64,000 bases of DNA from Amphibalanus amphitrite (lineage: Eukaryota; Arthropoda; Thecostraca; Balanomorpha; Balanidae), in assembly GCF_019059575.1 (NCBI RefSeq), contig NW_024883420.1, positions 1 through 64,000 on the forward strand, written 5' to 3'. Below are positions 1 to 12,766 of the stretch, piece by piece. The notes below the pieces were generated by a model. It made no database searches and had not been told where the DNA came from. It was given only the letters and a program-made list of their open reading frames with translations. A program made the translations under genes and the position numbers. Each line of letters starts with the position of its first letter. Within the stretch, counting starts at the first letter, position 1.

Positions 1-1464
1 CATATTTTTTTTTAATCTGGACGATTCCCTGCTTGCTAATATAAATGATGACGATCATTTGTGGCAAATAACCATTTGCGTAATTTTGCACTGAAGAGTT
101 GCAAGCACAGATTTTGTTTCATTGATATTCAAATATGTATAGTTATTTGCGGATAATGCTTTGCATGACCCACATTTGCCACTAATTTCATTAGTCCAGT
201 GATTTAATTGATCGTACTTATAAAGTATTCACGCCCGCCAGTTTGGGTCTAATTGGTTTTGCTGAGATCCGGTTTCATTTGGATCTAATAACTTCAAATC
301 TAATAACGGTCACGACCTGCCTTTGCCCAAATGACGGCATGAATAATTCCGCCAAACGCGCGACTGGGGCGCCAATATAGATCTTGGGATTTTTATACGA
401 GACCAAGTCTAAACTTGATTGACTTCGAAATTCATTTTTTTCATCTCATGCTTTTATAATCCCATTTTCTCGCTAACTCCTCGAATGAATCATGAGTAGT
501 TGTGGTTTGCTAATTCCGGCAGCGGTTAGGGCGATGCCAGGTCATATTTGCGCCCTGTCGATGTAACAATGTCCGCAGGCATGCATGGGCTGCGCTAATG
601 AGGGCGATTGGAGGGGAGCGTACCGTTTGCTCGGGTCTATTTTTACCACCACTGATCGATACTGGGCCGTTTTCCTGCTCCATGTTTATTCTCTATATCG
701 TTGTTTCGTGCATGTGTGCACACACTTAAATTCTCGTGAAAATGGTATCGTTGCTTATTAAATACTCATGTTGGGTACCATTAAGTGGTGCAATAAGAGC
801 GATTAGAGCACTGCAGGTTAGTTGGACATCATAATAATAATAAAATAACTAACAAAAACTTCAGAATGTGAAATTAGAAATAGCTCAGACTTCCAATCAA
901 TGGTCGGGTCTCCTGCTGTCTAAAAGCGTCTCTAGCGCCTCATGGAGACAGAGCGCTGGTGGATCTTTTTCCGTCCGTACCAAACATCTGATAGGTCCCT
1001 ATAGTTGCGTGGGTTGGAGCTGCATGGCTGACGTATACCGCCAGCTATGATGGGATCACTGAGGGTGGCTCGCTGCGGCGGCGACCCGCGACGACAATTT
1101 ATCACATAGCGCCGCGACAGATCTCAGTCAGCGCTGATCCGATTTACAGCAATCTGCAGAGACTGTAAGGAAGACTGACATTCATTTAATACCGTTTCAG
1201 AAATAACCTGATTCCAGAGAACCTTATGGGAGGGCAGGACAGGCTACACGGAATGGGATGGAAAATAGAGAGGATGGAAGAGGAATATATACGGAGGAAT
1301 GAAGCTATAACGAGCATAGCAAGAAACACTCCGATTTTTCCTGTGTACTGCTTACTCCTTATCTTAGCGCGCTACGTAACAGTGCACTGTAGCGCACTTC
1401 TCACCGCCTATGCAATATAATTTACTGAGATTATGCTCAGTGCTTTAAAGCTCCTTATACATAA
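1..1464. other. non-coding stretch, nothing recognised
   Basis: AT-rich DNA with only short chance reading frames. I see no exon pair, RNA gene or repeat boundary here. Confidence 0.5.
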
Positions 1465-2663
1465 TTAACCCGGCAGGCGGTGGGCCTCCCGGCCACCTTT
1501 CGCGCGGGGGGGGGGCATTTCCCCCCGTATCTCCGAAACTACTGGACGGATCCGGAAAATTCAAACGGCGTTCGATAGCCCTGTCAAATTTGTTAAGGGA
1601 AACCAAATTTCATTGAACTCAGGGTCACCGATGACGTCACAGGTCAGGTCAGAGGTAAAATAGAAAAACAGATAAAATGTTTCACCGTTCACGGGGCTTC
1701 TAGGGAAAGCGCTATAACACCGAGTAAAACGCATTTTGTCGAAAATCAGCGATAAGGTGTCAGTTGTCTAGTACATATGTTGCTATTAGAGGTCACTGGT
1801 CATACCAGGTCAGGTCACAGGTCAGGTCACCAAAGGTCACCAAGAGTCACCACATGAGCTCAACTTAACAAGGTTATGCGATGCATGTTTTATGGCAAGT
1901 TTTTCATTTCCAACTCAATGGTGTTGGTTATAAGACCATCAGGTACGGCTTAGGTCACTTTCTGGTGGAGGTCAGGTCAAAGTCAGGTCAAAAAGGTCAA
2001 ATTTCAAAGTTGATATTTTTGCATAAAATGGGTATTGATTCGATGCAGCTCGTCACTGGGAGTCTAATGGTGGTCTTTTTTTGCGCTACGAGGTCTAGAA
2101 TTGCTAAAAATTGAGTTTGAAAATTTGACGTCATCAATTTTGAACAGTTTTTTTTGCTATAACTTGGCCAAAAAAGAGGTATCGATCTCAAATTTGGTAT
2201 GTAGATAGAAGGCGGTAGGGACTATCACATATATTCCCTTTTTTTGAAATTCAAAATACTTTTTGGATTTTTCAGCTATTATATTCAAAAAATCTATTTT
2301 TTTATTTTTGGGGGTCAAAATCCAAAAAATTCGGAAAACCGAAATAACAGTTTTGTAGCCCTCTTGAATCCACACCTTTTATGTCCGAAACATTTTTCTG
2401 TATCTCTAAAGCTGTAGGCCTGACAGCTCTTCCCGCGAAACCTTTTTTTGGGTCGAAAATGGCAGAAATGACGTCACTCTGACGTCATTAGCGGCCAACC
2501 TATGATAGCCTTTGGAAAAAAATTGTTCACCATGTGCGCTAGCTACTCCCGGGAGGGTACTGAAAGTTTGGTGACGATCGGCGCAGCGGTTCTCGAGATA
2601 TATTGAAAAAACTAAAAGGGGGGGGGGGCAAAAAATGCCCCCCCCCACCGCCTGGAAGGTTAA
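1465..2663. mobile_element. TTAACC-family MITE, copy A (piggyBac-like)
   Basis: The element is bounded by TTAA on both sides. The left end reads TTAACCCGGCAGGCGGTGGG and the right end is its inverted counterpart (TTAACCTTCCAGGCGGTGGG when reversed). Just inside each end lies a local hairpin made of a G run, a short AT spacer and a C run. The interior has clustered AGGTCA half-sites (notably 1642-1652, 1806-1845 and 1968-2003) and TGACGTCA at 1632, 2126, 2469 and 2480. There is no transposase. TTAA target sites followed by CCC are typical of piggyBac-type transposons, so I infer a non-autonomous member. Copy B at 12767 is clearly the same subfamily along its full length. Confidence 0.75.
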
Positions 2664-3613
2664 AGTAGGTAGGACCGGCACTAGTACTAACGTAGGCTCC
2701 TGGGACATGCTCGCAGGTTGGAAAGGTTAATATGTTTTAAAAAATTGACAAAGTCGAGACATTCGTTCAAGACGTAAGGCATTTAGGGAATGTCTGAACT
2801 CCTTAGAAATCCAGCTGCCAGCCACTTTTGTAGCTACGAGAAGAGGTTACGATTACGGAAGCCCCATAAACTTTATCTAATCTAGCGACGTGAGAAGTTT
2901 TGTTTCAACGCTCTCGATCTGAAGTTAACACAAAGGAAGGATAAGGCAGCACATAATACCGGCTGGTGCAAACTAATAACAGCTCAGAGCCCGCGGCTTA
3001 TGGCGCGTTACAAACGGTGATGCCGTTACTCAATCCTACACAAATACTGAGTGTTGTGGCAAAGATGCCGCGCTGTTGGCTGATGCCGTGCCAATTGTGC
3101 AGTGGCGGTAACGGCGGAAACCTACGGTTCTTTAATATTTACTGCGTTGAAACCCGATGCCTATTACACTGAGCCCCATGTTTCAGCAGCTCGGCAATGC
3201 TTTCTGAGATTCATTGCTAACTTTGACAGACTTGCGTTAGCCGAAACCATGACCGTAGTTCTTTGCTCTATGAAATACCATGCTGATGCTTTTGAGTAAG
3301 GAAAGGATATTTCGATCGGGCTCAAATGTCAAGAAACATCAATTCTACAACCAATTTGCACTCCGTCCGTCCGTCCTCTATGCATATCTAATATTCCGCC
3401 ATTATGCCGCTACTTTGAACCGCACCACAAAGGCATGTCACAGGACGCTTTAGTTCTCTCCCTTGATCTCTGCTCTCTGTACCTGGGGTTGAATGATCCT
3501 TAGGTAATTGGTAATTAATTGCAGATTAACTTTCTCATAGTTAACTTTCATTAGGGTGACCTGTTTGGTGGCTTGTCCCTAGAGAGGGGCTGCGCTGAGG
3601 GTCACGCCACTGT
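2664..3613. other. non-coding stretch, nothing recognised
   Basis: No convincing coding exon, RNA gene or repeat. Reading frames are short and lack any family signature. Confidence 0.45.
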
Positions 3614-3849
3614 ACATACAGGTCTCGCGGGTTTTAGCGGTAGGTTTTGCACCTAGAAAATATAGTGTACTTCAGGCTATATCTTCGTCGTCTTAAGCTT
3701 TTAAGTGTTGAAGATGCAATCGACTTGCTGGGTAACAAGCCGGCCATGATCGCGTAAAATGGCTTCATCGTAGATCGATTAGTCTCTGAGATATAACCGG
3801 AAATGTAAAAGTGCAAAACCTACCGCTTAATCTCGCGAGACCTGTACAT
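3614..3849. mobile_element. short MITE with 40-bp inverted ends and ACAT duplication
   Basis: Two imperfect inverted arms of about 40 bases (3618-3653 and 3811-3845) start ACAGGTCTCGCG and share GCGGTAGGTTTTGCAC. The 228-bp unit is flanked by ACAT at 3614-3617 and 3846-3849, which looks like a four-base target duplication. The interior is non-coding, so this is a non-autonomous DNA element. The superfamily cannot be assigned from the ends alone. Confidence 0.65.
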
Positions 3850-5652
3850 ACGTTGATGGCTGCCCCAACCCAATGTGTCCCAGTTTTTTTCTTGGCCTCG
3901 TGGTCCTGCAATGGTCTGATCAGGCTGAAATGGCTTAGCTCAACAAAAATACCAACATGCAAATCCCGACCCGAGGCCTCTTGCACCAAAATCCTCTTGC
4001 ACCAATGCTTGGATTATTTTGCATCGTGTACCCAATCCAAGAATCAAGTGTGACAATTTGCGTGTAAAATTTACCATGCACCTGTAGGATTATGCATTGG
4101 GCTATTGCAAACAAATTTACCACCGTCAGATTACCTTATTCTGAAACCGGTTTTTCGATTTTACCTAGCTAGGTAGTTTGGTGCAAGAGGCCTCCGCCCT
4201 GTCCTCGACCGTCGCCAAGAGTCCCATGCAGCTCGTCTTCTGCATATATGTATAGTGCCGTCAAATGCATCATCCAAGATCTGTCCTGTCCTCATGAAGC
4301 TTTGATCATATTTCAGCTCGATTTGTTATTTCCGGAACTCGGTATGAATTTTGAGAAAATATATTCTGACATCAGCCCTGACGGTCGTCACTGAACTTGA
4401 AAATACGGCATGAAAAATGCGCATCATCGTCTCGGCTCCGTGACTTTTCAGGTAGGTACTGAGCTGCTTACCCCGTACCGGCCTTCTCTGATTAACATCG
4501 TACCATGATTAACATCATAGTAGGTTGAAATCACCGGCAATGTCGCTCAGCTCGTGTCGGTGTCATCAGCAGTATTATTTGCCGGTGCTTCCCGGGCCTT
4601 GGGGACCGTTGCCATTCCGGGAAACAGCACACCTCGACGGGACTAATCGAGCGAGTCGGCCGGACCCCGCGCCGACCTCGCTCGCAGGCCGGCCGGGCGG
4701 CGAGTGCAAACACCGGCCGTCAAAGTAGTGTGTGTGCACTGCGGCCTGCGGCCTGCAGGGTGTCGAAACGGGTGTCCCCGAGACTCAGGGAAGCGGCTCA
4801 GCAAATAACCAGTCGAGCCAGACAACAGGCTGCTTTGGGGTGCAGAAAAAAATGAAAATTATCTTTATGAAATAGCTAGGCATGTAATGAGCTAGACATT
4901 GCCAGATAGTACTTTTATGGAGATGATGCCCACCTCCATTAACTTTCATGTTGGTTCATGAAAGTTTGTAATAAATTCCCCTCGAATAATTCCCAGTAAA
5001 CATCACAAGCTACATGAGCGAAGGGACATCCCCATCTGCCGATATGATTTAGTGTCCCTGACTAGACAGATTGATCTCACTGCATGGGCTGAACGATACC
5101 GAGCCGACTGAAAGCAGCCCTGTCGAACAGGATGGACGGGTGATACATGGGGTCAACTGCAGCCCGGTCAATCTGAAGTGCTATCGGTCGGCGAGTTTCC
5201 GTCCGTCAGCAGCTTCTATAGAGTGGCCCTTATCTGTCAGCAATACGGTCACGCCTGCAATGTGGAGCATCATGAACTAAAGCAATTAGTTTGAACAGCC
5301 CAATCATCCACTAAATGCCCGCCGTATAAACCCAATCTGGAGATAATTATCTCCTAGCGATAGCTGACTTGTGGGGTTAGTAACAAGGCTTGGAGCAAGC
5401 TCGCACCAGCCAGTTGCTTACACCATATAGACATCCTGAGGCAGTAGCCACAAAATTTGCACAGTCCGAGAGAGCTAGCATCTAATGAAGTACTCATCTT
5501 ATGGGCCCCGAAGTAAATGCTTACGCACGTCCAGTAAATCTTGGGCAAGCCAAGAGACGTGTAGCATAATTAATTATTAATATTTTTGACGAAACTTGCC
5601 TTTTTAAGCACATGAAGTCTGAATAAGTTTTTTATCACGGCCGCTAATGTAG
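3850..5652. other. non-coding stretch with a GC-rich patch
   Basis: A GC-rich patch lies at about 4560-4800. A small hairpin (AACTTTCATG paired with CATGAAAGTT) lies near 4941-4966. No gene is supported. Confidence 0.4.
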
Positions 5653-6201
5653 AATCTAAATTTTCATCCTCAGGAAATACGTCAGGCAATCCATGTCGTC
5701 TCAGATCTGAGAAGAACACCAAAATGACTCTGTAGCTCTGCAATATCACTTCCAGAGAACATCAATAAATCTCTTGAAATGGAAGCATGCCTTTCGGTGA
5801 AAAGGTAAGTCAAAGAAATGAAACGAAAATCTCGATTCTTTTGCACATAGGAACTGAAAGCTATAAGTATTTTCGTAGGTAAATCAGCTCGGTACATTTA
5901 ATTTACATTGCATTTCTTCGTCTCATGATGAGACGAAGAAATGCAATGTAAATTAAATGTACCGAGCTGATTTACCTACGAAAATACTTATAGCTTTCAG
6001 TTCCTATGTGCAAAAGAATCGAGATTTTCGTTTCATTTCTTTGACTTACCTTTTCACCGAAAGGCATGCTTCCATTTCAAGAGATTTATTGATGTTCTCT
6101 GGAAGTGATATTGCAGAGCTACAGAGTCATTTTGGTGTTCTTCTCAGATCTGAGACGACATGGATTGCCTGACGTATTTCCTGAGGATGAAAATTTAGAT
6201 T
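5653..6201. repeat. perfect 549-bp palindrome
   Basis: The 274-bp arms 5653-5926 and 5928-6201 appear to be exact reverse complements around the single base 5927, by direct reading. Similarity stops abruptly at both outer edges and I see no flanking target duplication. Both arms carry the same 71-codon frame (5682-5897 minus, 5957-6172 plus), an automatic consequence of the palindrome and not evidence of a gene. It may be a very recent inverted duplication, a foldback element, or an assembly or library artefact. Confidence 0.9.
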
Positions 6202-8492
6202 GACTCTCATCTGTTAATCATCCAGTAAGTGGCTGGCGTCATAATTTCACACACATCGGTATAGCTTGTGCGATAACGGGAGACTGACTGCACGAATGTA
6301 GGTATTGATATGCTTAGAATGCAAAATCAAGCCAAAGGATGGGCGGGAGACGCTCTGTGCTGCAACATTACTTTGGTGCTCTCTTTATTTATTTGTCCTG
6401 ACAAGCTGTGACTGTGGTCGAGCGATTGGAAACGGTGAAACCTTTGCACAGGAAATATGCTTTGGAAATATTAGCGCTTCGATAGCAAAGCGTGTCGCAA
6501 AAATACAAGAATGGGCACTTTGAATAAGAACAGGTATCAGAGAAAAAAAATCAATTGCCTTTGTGAAAAAGGTAAAAAGAACTATTTACGACCCGAGGAA
6601 TAGTTAACTACCGAGGTATGTATGTATATTACATGTACGACTCTGTCGACGCCACATGAAAAGCACTTATATAATTTTTCTTCAAACAATTTACGCAAAG
6701 CATTTAGAACAATTTAGTTGAATCCGTATCATGCATAGCGATGCATGCTGAATTGCACGCTTCAATTGACGATGCCAATTTGCTCAGGGCTTGGGTCAGG
6801 GAACAGCAATAGAGGGCTGGGAGCAATATCCTTGGCACAAGAACCCATTTAAACTTAGATCCGTTCAACAAAGCTCTTAAGGCAAAGTTGCTGCAGATAC
6901 AGCTCGGCACATCTCAATGGCTGCACGTCAAACCGTTCACTACAACACAGCTCGATCTCAGGCTGCGGGTGCCGACAGCGGATGGATGGCCGCCGACGCG
7001 ACTGCACACTGAGAGGCCTGTAGTCTGTGGCGTGTGATGAAGATGGCCTGTCGAGGAGCGACTGCCGGCGACTGGCCGAGGTCTGAGTCTGACCCGGGAC
7101 CCAGCGACAGAGCAGCGCCGGCTGCCGCTCTGTGGCAGCAGCTGAACGGCAGGCGGCACCGCAGCCCGGCTGAGCTGTCTGTAATCGATGCAATGGCCGC
7201 GCGAGCAGACTGGGCCACCACTGCAGCGACAATCATAAATAGCTGAATGGTACACGTGATTGAAAACGGAGGTTAGATATCGACAAATCCGCTCTTGGTG
7301 TCAGGCTGATGCCGGCACAGGAAATGGACTATAATGACTAAGTCGGGTTTTAGCTGACTATTATACAGGATTGGGATGTTTTTAGCATATTTTGATAGCT
7401 TCTCGTCAAAATATACTTATTTGGAAAAGTAAATGATAGAAATTATTTTGCATGGGATTGCCTGCAATTCTTATTTCCACAAAATATTAAATCATATAAG
7501 TGCTACTCTCCCTACCGCTGAACACCACCTTGAATAGGCTGACGGGACTGATCGGTGTGATTGAGCATGCAGCTCGATCTCAGTCACACCTGCCTTATCA
7601 GCCTCATCCCCACATGACCGGTTCGGGACCGAATATTCCAGTCACAGCCGCGGGCGGTGAAGTCATGTTCTACATAGTCCCGCAGTTATGTTCCTGTGGC
7701 TACCCAGTCTGCATTTTAAACGTCCGCTGCAGTGTTGTCGCCCGGCGACAGAACAGGGCTATTCCTGCAGCGCTGTGAGTGTGATAAAGTGGTGGGTTAA
7801 CAGGGCGACGTGACTGCCCGGCGGTCACTGACCGAGACTCGAGCTGCGGTAGGGAGGGAACACCACTGGCAGTGACTCACAGAGACGCACAGAGACATAG
7901 AGACTGTCATGATGATGGTGCCATGCTTGATTAATAATTCTTTAAGCACTAGTGTTGGCCATGTGTGACGAATGAAAATGTAACTAACTATTGCAGACCA
8001 CTGACAGGAACAAAAAAAAAATGTTTCGAGGCGAAATATTTTTAAACGACTATTTACTTGCGTGATTGTGATTAAAAAATGCTCGAACTGCACATGCCCG
8101 TGTCATTTGATTTCGAATACTTGGTGCACAGCATGGGATCGTTGCTATTGGACCTTATAGGTACCGAGTACAGTGCATCGTAACAGCCTTCCGAGTACCT
8201 GGTCCATCAGGTGATGAGCTTACAGTTTGTGCATTTAATCAAATATCAAATGCTATACCGGGGTCCTAAATGTTGCGGAGTTGGCCTATCAATAGCGTTT
8301 GCAGTTGCCAGAAATAGGCCGTGCCTGAGGCGTGTCGTCATTAGCTACAGTGGCGTGGCACGACCGAGCGGCGAACGCAGCGCCGCGCCGGTGCGGCCGA
8401 ACCGACGCGCCCCACTTGCAATGGCCCGGCTGACCTTTAGAATGCAAATACGCCGTCCCGCGCGGCAGCGGCAGCGGGCGTCGGCCGCTGCT
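6202..8492. other. non-coding stretch with GC-rich islands
   Basis: GC-rich islands at about 6900-7250 and 8340-8490 give overlapping open frames on both strands. None shows a protein family motif or splice-consistent extension, so I treat them as compositional. The rest is AT-rich with nothing recognised. Confidence 0.4.
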
Positions 8493-8697
8493 TCGGTAGT
8501 CGGTACCGGACGGAACTGGACTGGGCGAGGGTCAGCAGTAGCCAGTACCGGACGGAACTGGACTGAGCGAGGCGAGGGTCAGCAGTAGCCAGTACCTGAC
8601 GGAACTGGACTGAGCGAGGGTACTCAACAGTAGCCAGTACCGGACGGAACTGGACTGAGCGAGGGTCAGCAGTAGCCAGTACCGGACGGAACTGGAC
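8493..8697. repeat. 42-bp tandem repeat, about five copies
   Basis: A unit containing CAGTAGCCAGTACCGGACGG and AACTGGACTGAGCGAG recurs about five times with small insertions (an extra GCGAG in one copy, a TACTCAA variant in another). The unit length of 42 is divisible by three, which keeps frames open through it. I regard those frames as by-products. Confidence 0.85.
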
Positions 8698-10080
8698 CAT
8701 CCCTCAGAGAAGGGGACCAGGGACATGATAATGTCGAACAGAGCTCAGAGCTCAGAACTCCGACTGACGATGATGTGAAGGGATAAGTTCAGGGAATCTG
8801 AAATACGATGCTACCGAGCGGTGCTAGACTTTACAAAAGCATGGAGGGGAGATGAGGGAAAGAGACGCGGTGCTGCCGAATGGGATTGATCTGAAGCAGT
8901 GGTCTGAGGTTTGGAAGATACGGAACTATCCTCGAAGCTATATATAGTAATGGGGAGAGCACAGTAGCACCGAGCGCAACTGGCCTTTACTATTTATATA
9001 GATGATGATGTGAGGTGAGAGGACGTGAAGCATCCAATTGGAGAAAGGAGATGGAACACGGTGCACAGTGTTGCTACCTGAGGATGGAGGAAAGGGCGGC
9101 ATTACTCCGAAAAGGAGTGGAGGGAGAGGGGTGCTGCTGGATATTCCCTTTCCCTGAAACAAAAAACCTGCAGGACGAAAACAAGCCGCAACCCTAACAA
9201 CATGAACATGACACCGCAGTTGTGCCTAAACTGGGCTGTCCTGAGTGCTCATGAGACCTGTGGAGGCAATAACCGACACAAGCAAGTCTAAAAATGAACT
9301 CACTGAGGTTGAAACCTAACCAGTGACTAGCAAAGTGAACCATAATTTGCTGAAACGACCCGTCTGACATTTACGTGACCTCATGAACAGTTAAACTGTC
9401 ATGCTATACGTTATGATCAAGGGCAAGGCAGTGGGAAATAACAACACTGCATGCATTTCCGGTCCTAAATCAAGCCTCTAACATTTTGTGTTATGTTTTT
9501 GCACCGTCACAGAACCTGAACTAAAGTTTTTTCAAGTATAAAAAGACCACTAACAAGCAGCAAGCAAGAAAAACCAATTGTCGTGTAAGACACACAAATC
9601 TGATAGTCATCACACCGCTATTGGTTCGTAAGTTAAAAAAATCAAACGATAATCAGAAACCTATTTTGCCACAAATGAATATCATATTCGTAAATCGGAT
9701 GCGGCTCTTTGGGCACATACCTGCCATAACCGCTGTCACACGAATGCTCTACATCTCCATTAGTAATTACTGTGACTGATATCCCGGCATAAGCGGCCAG
9801 CCTGTCTTGCCATAATCAACAACACACATCCCTTACTCCTCATTCTTCATGAGTATTTCGTCAGCATCTCACAAGGCATGCTATATGTATAGAACGGCTG
9901 GGCGCCAGATAAGTGGCTCTCCGAGCGCCGGTAGGCAATTTCCGTCCGATGTACAGAGACTAAAAAACCCGGTCCCGGCGTTCAATAGAGTCCCGGTGTC
10001 CAATGGAGTGCTGGCCGCTGGGTCTGAAACGCCCGGTACCCCGGCGCCCAGTAGGGCCTCGGACGCGGAGTCTATCTATT
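8698..10080. other. non-coding stretch, nothing recognised
   Basis: Purine-rich DNA near 8820-9160 followed by AT-rich sequence. No gene, repeat boundary or RNA gene is supported. Confidence 0.4.
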
Positions 10081-10310
10081 AGGTCCAGTGCGCGTGGCGT
10101 CAAGGAGAGTCCGGGCCGGGAGGATAGAAGGTCCGGTAACCCCGCGTCCGGCAGGGTCCTTAGGCAGGGTCCGGTCCGCGGAGGACAGAAGGTCCGGTGC
10201 CCCCACGTCCGGCAGGGTCCTCAGGCAGGGTCCGGTCCGAGGGGCGGCCGGTGACCCCGCGTCCGGCAGGGTCCTCAGGCAGGGTCCGGTCCAAGGGGCC
10301 GGCCGGCGAC
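10081..10310. repeat. GC-rich tandem repeat, unit about 55-62 bp
   Basis: A block built on CGTCCGGCAGGGTCCTCAGG followed by CAGGGTCCGGTCC recurs three times (from about 10140, 10205 and 10260), with a degenerate start before it. The overlapping frames on both strands are explained by the repeat and its GC content. Confidence 0.7.
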
Positions 10311-12766
10311 CGTGCGGTGGGCCGGCCGGATGGACCACCGCCACCCGCTCGCAGACCATTAGGTCGAGCGGCGGGGGACGGTGCCAAATCGGCGACCGAT
10401 GCCGCGCGCAACGCCCGCCCGACCACGGACGGACCGCGGAGCGTGGACGGGGGACTGTCCCGGCGTCCGTACATTGGACCTGGACATCAGTGGACATGCT
10501 CGCGGCCTACACATGGAACCAGCCCAGTGCCCATGGGCCGCAAACCTTACAAGGGGTCATACCAAGGCGCAGTATGGGAAGCGCGTTTCAGGCTTTATGC
10601 TTCGGAGTTGGGCCTGTGGTTTTGATTTCATGTTCGGGGTTTGGCAATGATGATATTGGAGCTGTACTTACACATGTTTGATGGCTCACATATCAGTGCG
10701 TCTACAAGCAAAGCCAAAGCGAAGCATTGTTTGTGACCACATTTTATTTATCAAACCAAGCTGTTACGAAAGCCGGAATCTTCTCTTGAATATTGTGCTG
10801 AACATCAAAAAACACACGAAGACAACATCAACTGTCGTCGTCGATACTCAAGCCTTATTGTTTGAATCCAGCGAGGCCATTAGATCGCAAGCGTCCATTA
10901 GAGATAGATAAAATACCAAGTCAACGTACCCACACTAAGCTAAGCTATTCCGGGGCTTCAGTATCCTTGGCTGCGCGGCAGACGGTACTGGAAACGACCC
11001 CACGACACCGAACGCCCTTGTTACCCTCGGGCTGTCGCCGTAATTGGATGATAGCTCGGGTGGATTGGCCGCTGATGCTCTGTCTCTCAGCCTCTCCCCA
11101 GTCACGTTAGCTCCTCAGCTTTCTCAGCAGCCTCAGCTCGACGGACGGCATGAGCCGAATCTCAGGCTGGACGATCCTGACAGGCACTTATCTGCTCCAG
11201 CTAGGAATCAGGAGCCGTGATCCAACTTCAAATCCAGACCAATGCTTTCAGCCGCTTCAACTCCACAGAAGGAACGAGTTTTAGATTAGGTGAGCCGGGT
11301 AGATGCTGAGCCACTCCGCCCCGTATCAGGAGCTCGGGCTCCCATCCAGCTGAGCAGGGCAGATGCTAAGCCGCCGGTATCAGGAGCCAGCCCGTCTCGC
11401 TGCCAGCGACCGGAGCCGCTCAAGACATCGATCATCACTATCGGCCTCGATCAGCTGGCTCGGGGGCAGATCAGGGGCGGCATTATGCAGCGGCGGTGAA
11501 CCGGCCAGAGACGGACAATGGCACCCGGCCGCGCTGTCACACTCGGTCACACACGCGGCAGCGGGACCTCGACCGGCCACCTCTGAGAGAGGGGAGGCAG
11601 CGACTCGACCGGCGGCCACGGAAAACTGCGGCGGCTCGAACGGCAGGAGAGCGCAGACCACAGAGACTGCTCACATGAAAGGAATTCGTTCATGTACTAT
11701 TTCGTTCTTAATATTTTATTATTACTACCTATTCAAAAGACGAATTTCTCAAGCCTTTGCTCCACCAAACAAGCTGCTTGGCTTATTTCATGCAGACACG
11801 AAAAGAAAACGATTCAGATCGCTGGCACTCGCGACGCACTCCTAGACGCTTCAGCGTTGTGTTATGCGGCACAGCATATTCGCAGGCGCGCAGTTCGTAG
11901 CGACATCTAGTGATTGGAACCGCGAGTCTACTAGCGGGGCTTGCAGCACGGGCCGAACGATAACCCGCAACTAGTTTTGTTTTATTCTCACCACATACTA
12001 TGATAACATAGGTGTACGCTATGCATAGCTAAGCCTCTATTTTTCTGTTTTGGTGATCGCATAACTGTGTCGGAGACTTCCTCAAAGTCTTCTCGGAAGG
12101 GCTTAGGTATTCAGAGACAAGAGCCTCGTAGACCACGTATCAACATCCCGGATGTGCAAATGCACATCCGAGAAAAGGGACATTGTAAGAAAGTACATCA
12201 TTCCATGTCGTCACCAGTGTGCGTGCACTGCCTTTTGCGATTGGGCACACTACTCACGGGTCAGTACACAATGCAGGAAATGAAATTAAATCGCCTACTT
12301 CGCAACACCTGTGATCGATACGAGCATTGAGTGGATCCGTGCAGGCTCCACTAACGACGGAGAGCGCCGTCGTCGGCACCTTGAGCACGACTGGACGCTT
12401 TCTCGGCGGGAAATGAACCGTGAGAGAGGTCGTTCCCGACTCCGGGTGCCTACCTGTAGAGTGTGGAGTGAAGTGTCGACCGCGGGCCAGAGGAACGGAC
12501 AGCGTGCTATATCGGGGATTTCTAACGAAGATGTCGGCAAAGTTCAGGGAGTGCTACTGCGAAGATACTTGTAAAGTGAACTGAATAGTGTTGAATAGGA
12601 ACAATATGGACGATATTAATTAGAATGTGTTTATCAAGTCTCCCACAAGTTTCGCCAGACACGCAAAATAATAACGTCTTATATAAAAACACCAGCTAGG
12701 CAGGCTGATTTTATTTTTACATCAGTGTATATTTTTCTCGTTGCTGATGAAATTTGAGAGCAGCGC
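10311..12766. other. non-coding stretch with one hairpin
   Basis: GC-rich DNA at 10310-10500 and 11100-11670, otherwise AT-rich. A perfect small hairpin (CGGATGTGCA, two-base loop, TGCACATCCG) is at 12149-12170. A duplicated stretch of roughly 70-75 bp containing AGATGCTGAGCC / AGATGCTAAGCC lies in 11290-11400. No gene is supported. Confidence 0.4.

Noticed and set aside
5682..6172. Pair of identical 71-codon frames on opposite strands
   Set aside because: They are forced by the palindrome and show no protein motif.
10072..10681. Long GC-rich overlapping frames on both strands
   Set aside because: Explained by a GC-rich tandem repeat that lacks stop codons in several frames.
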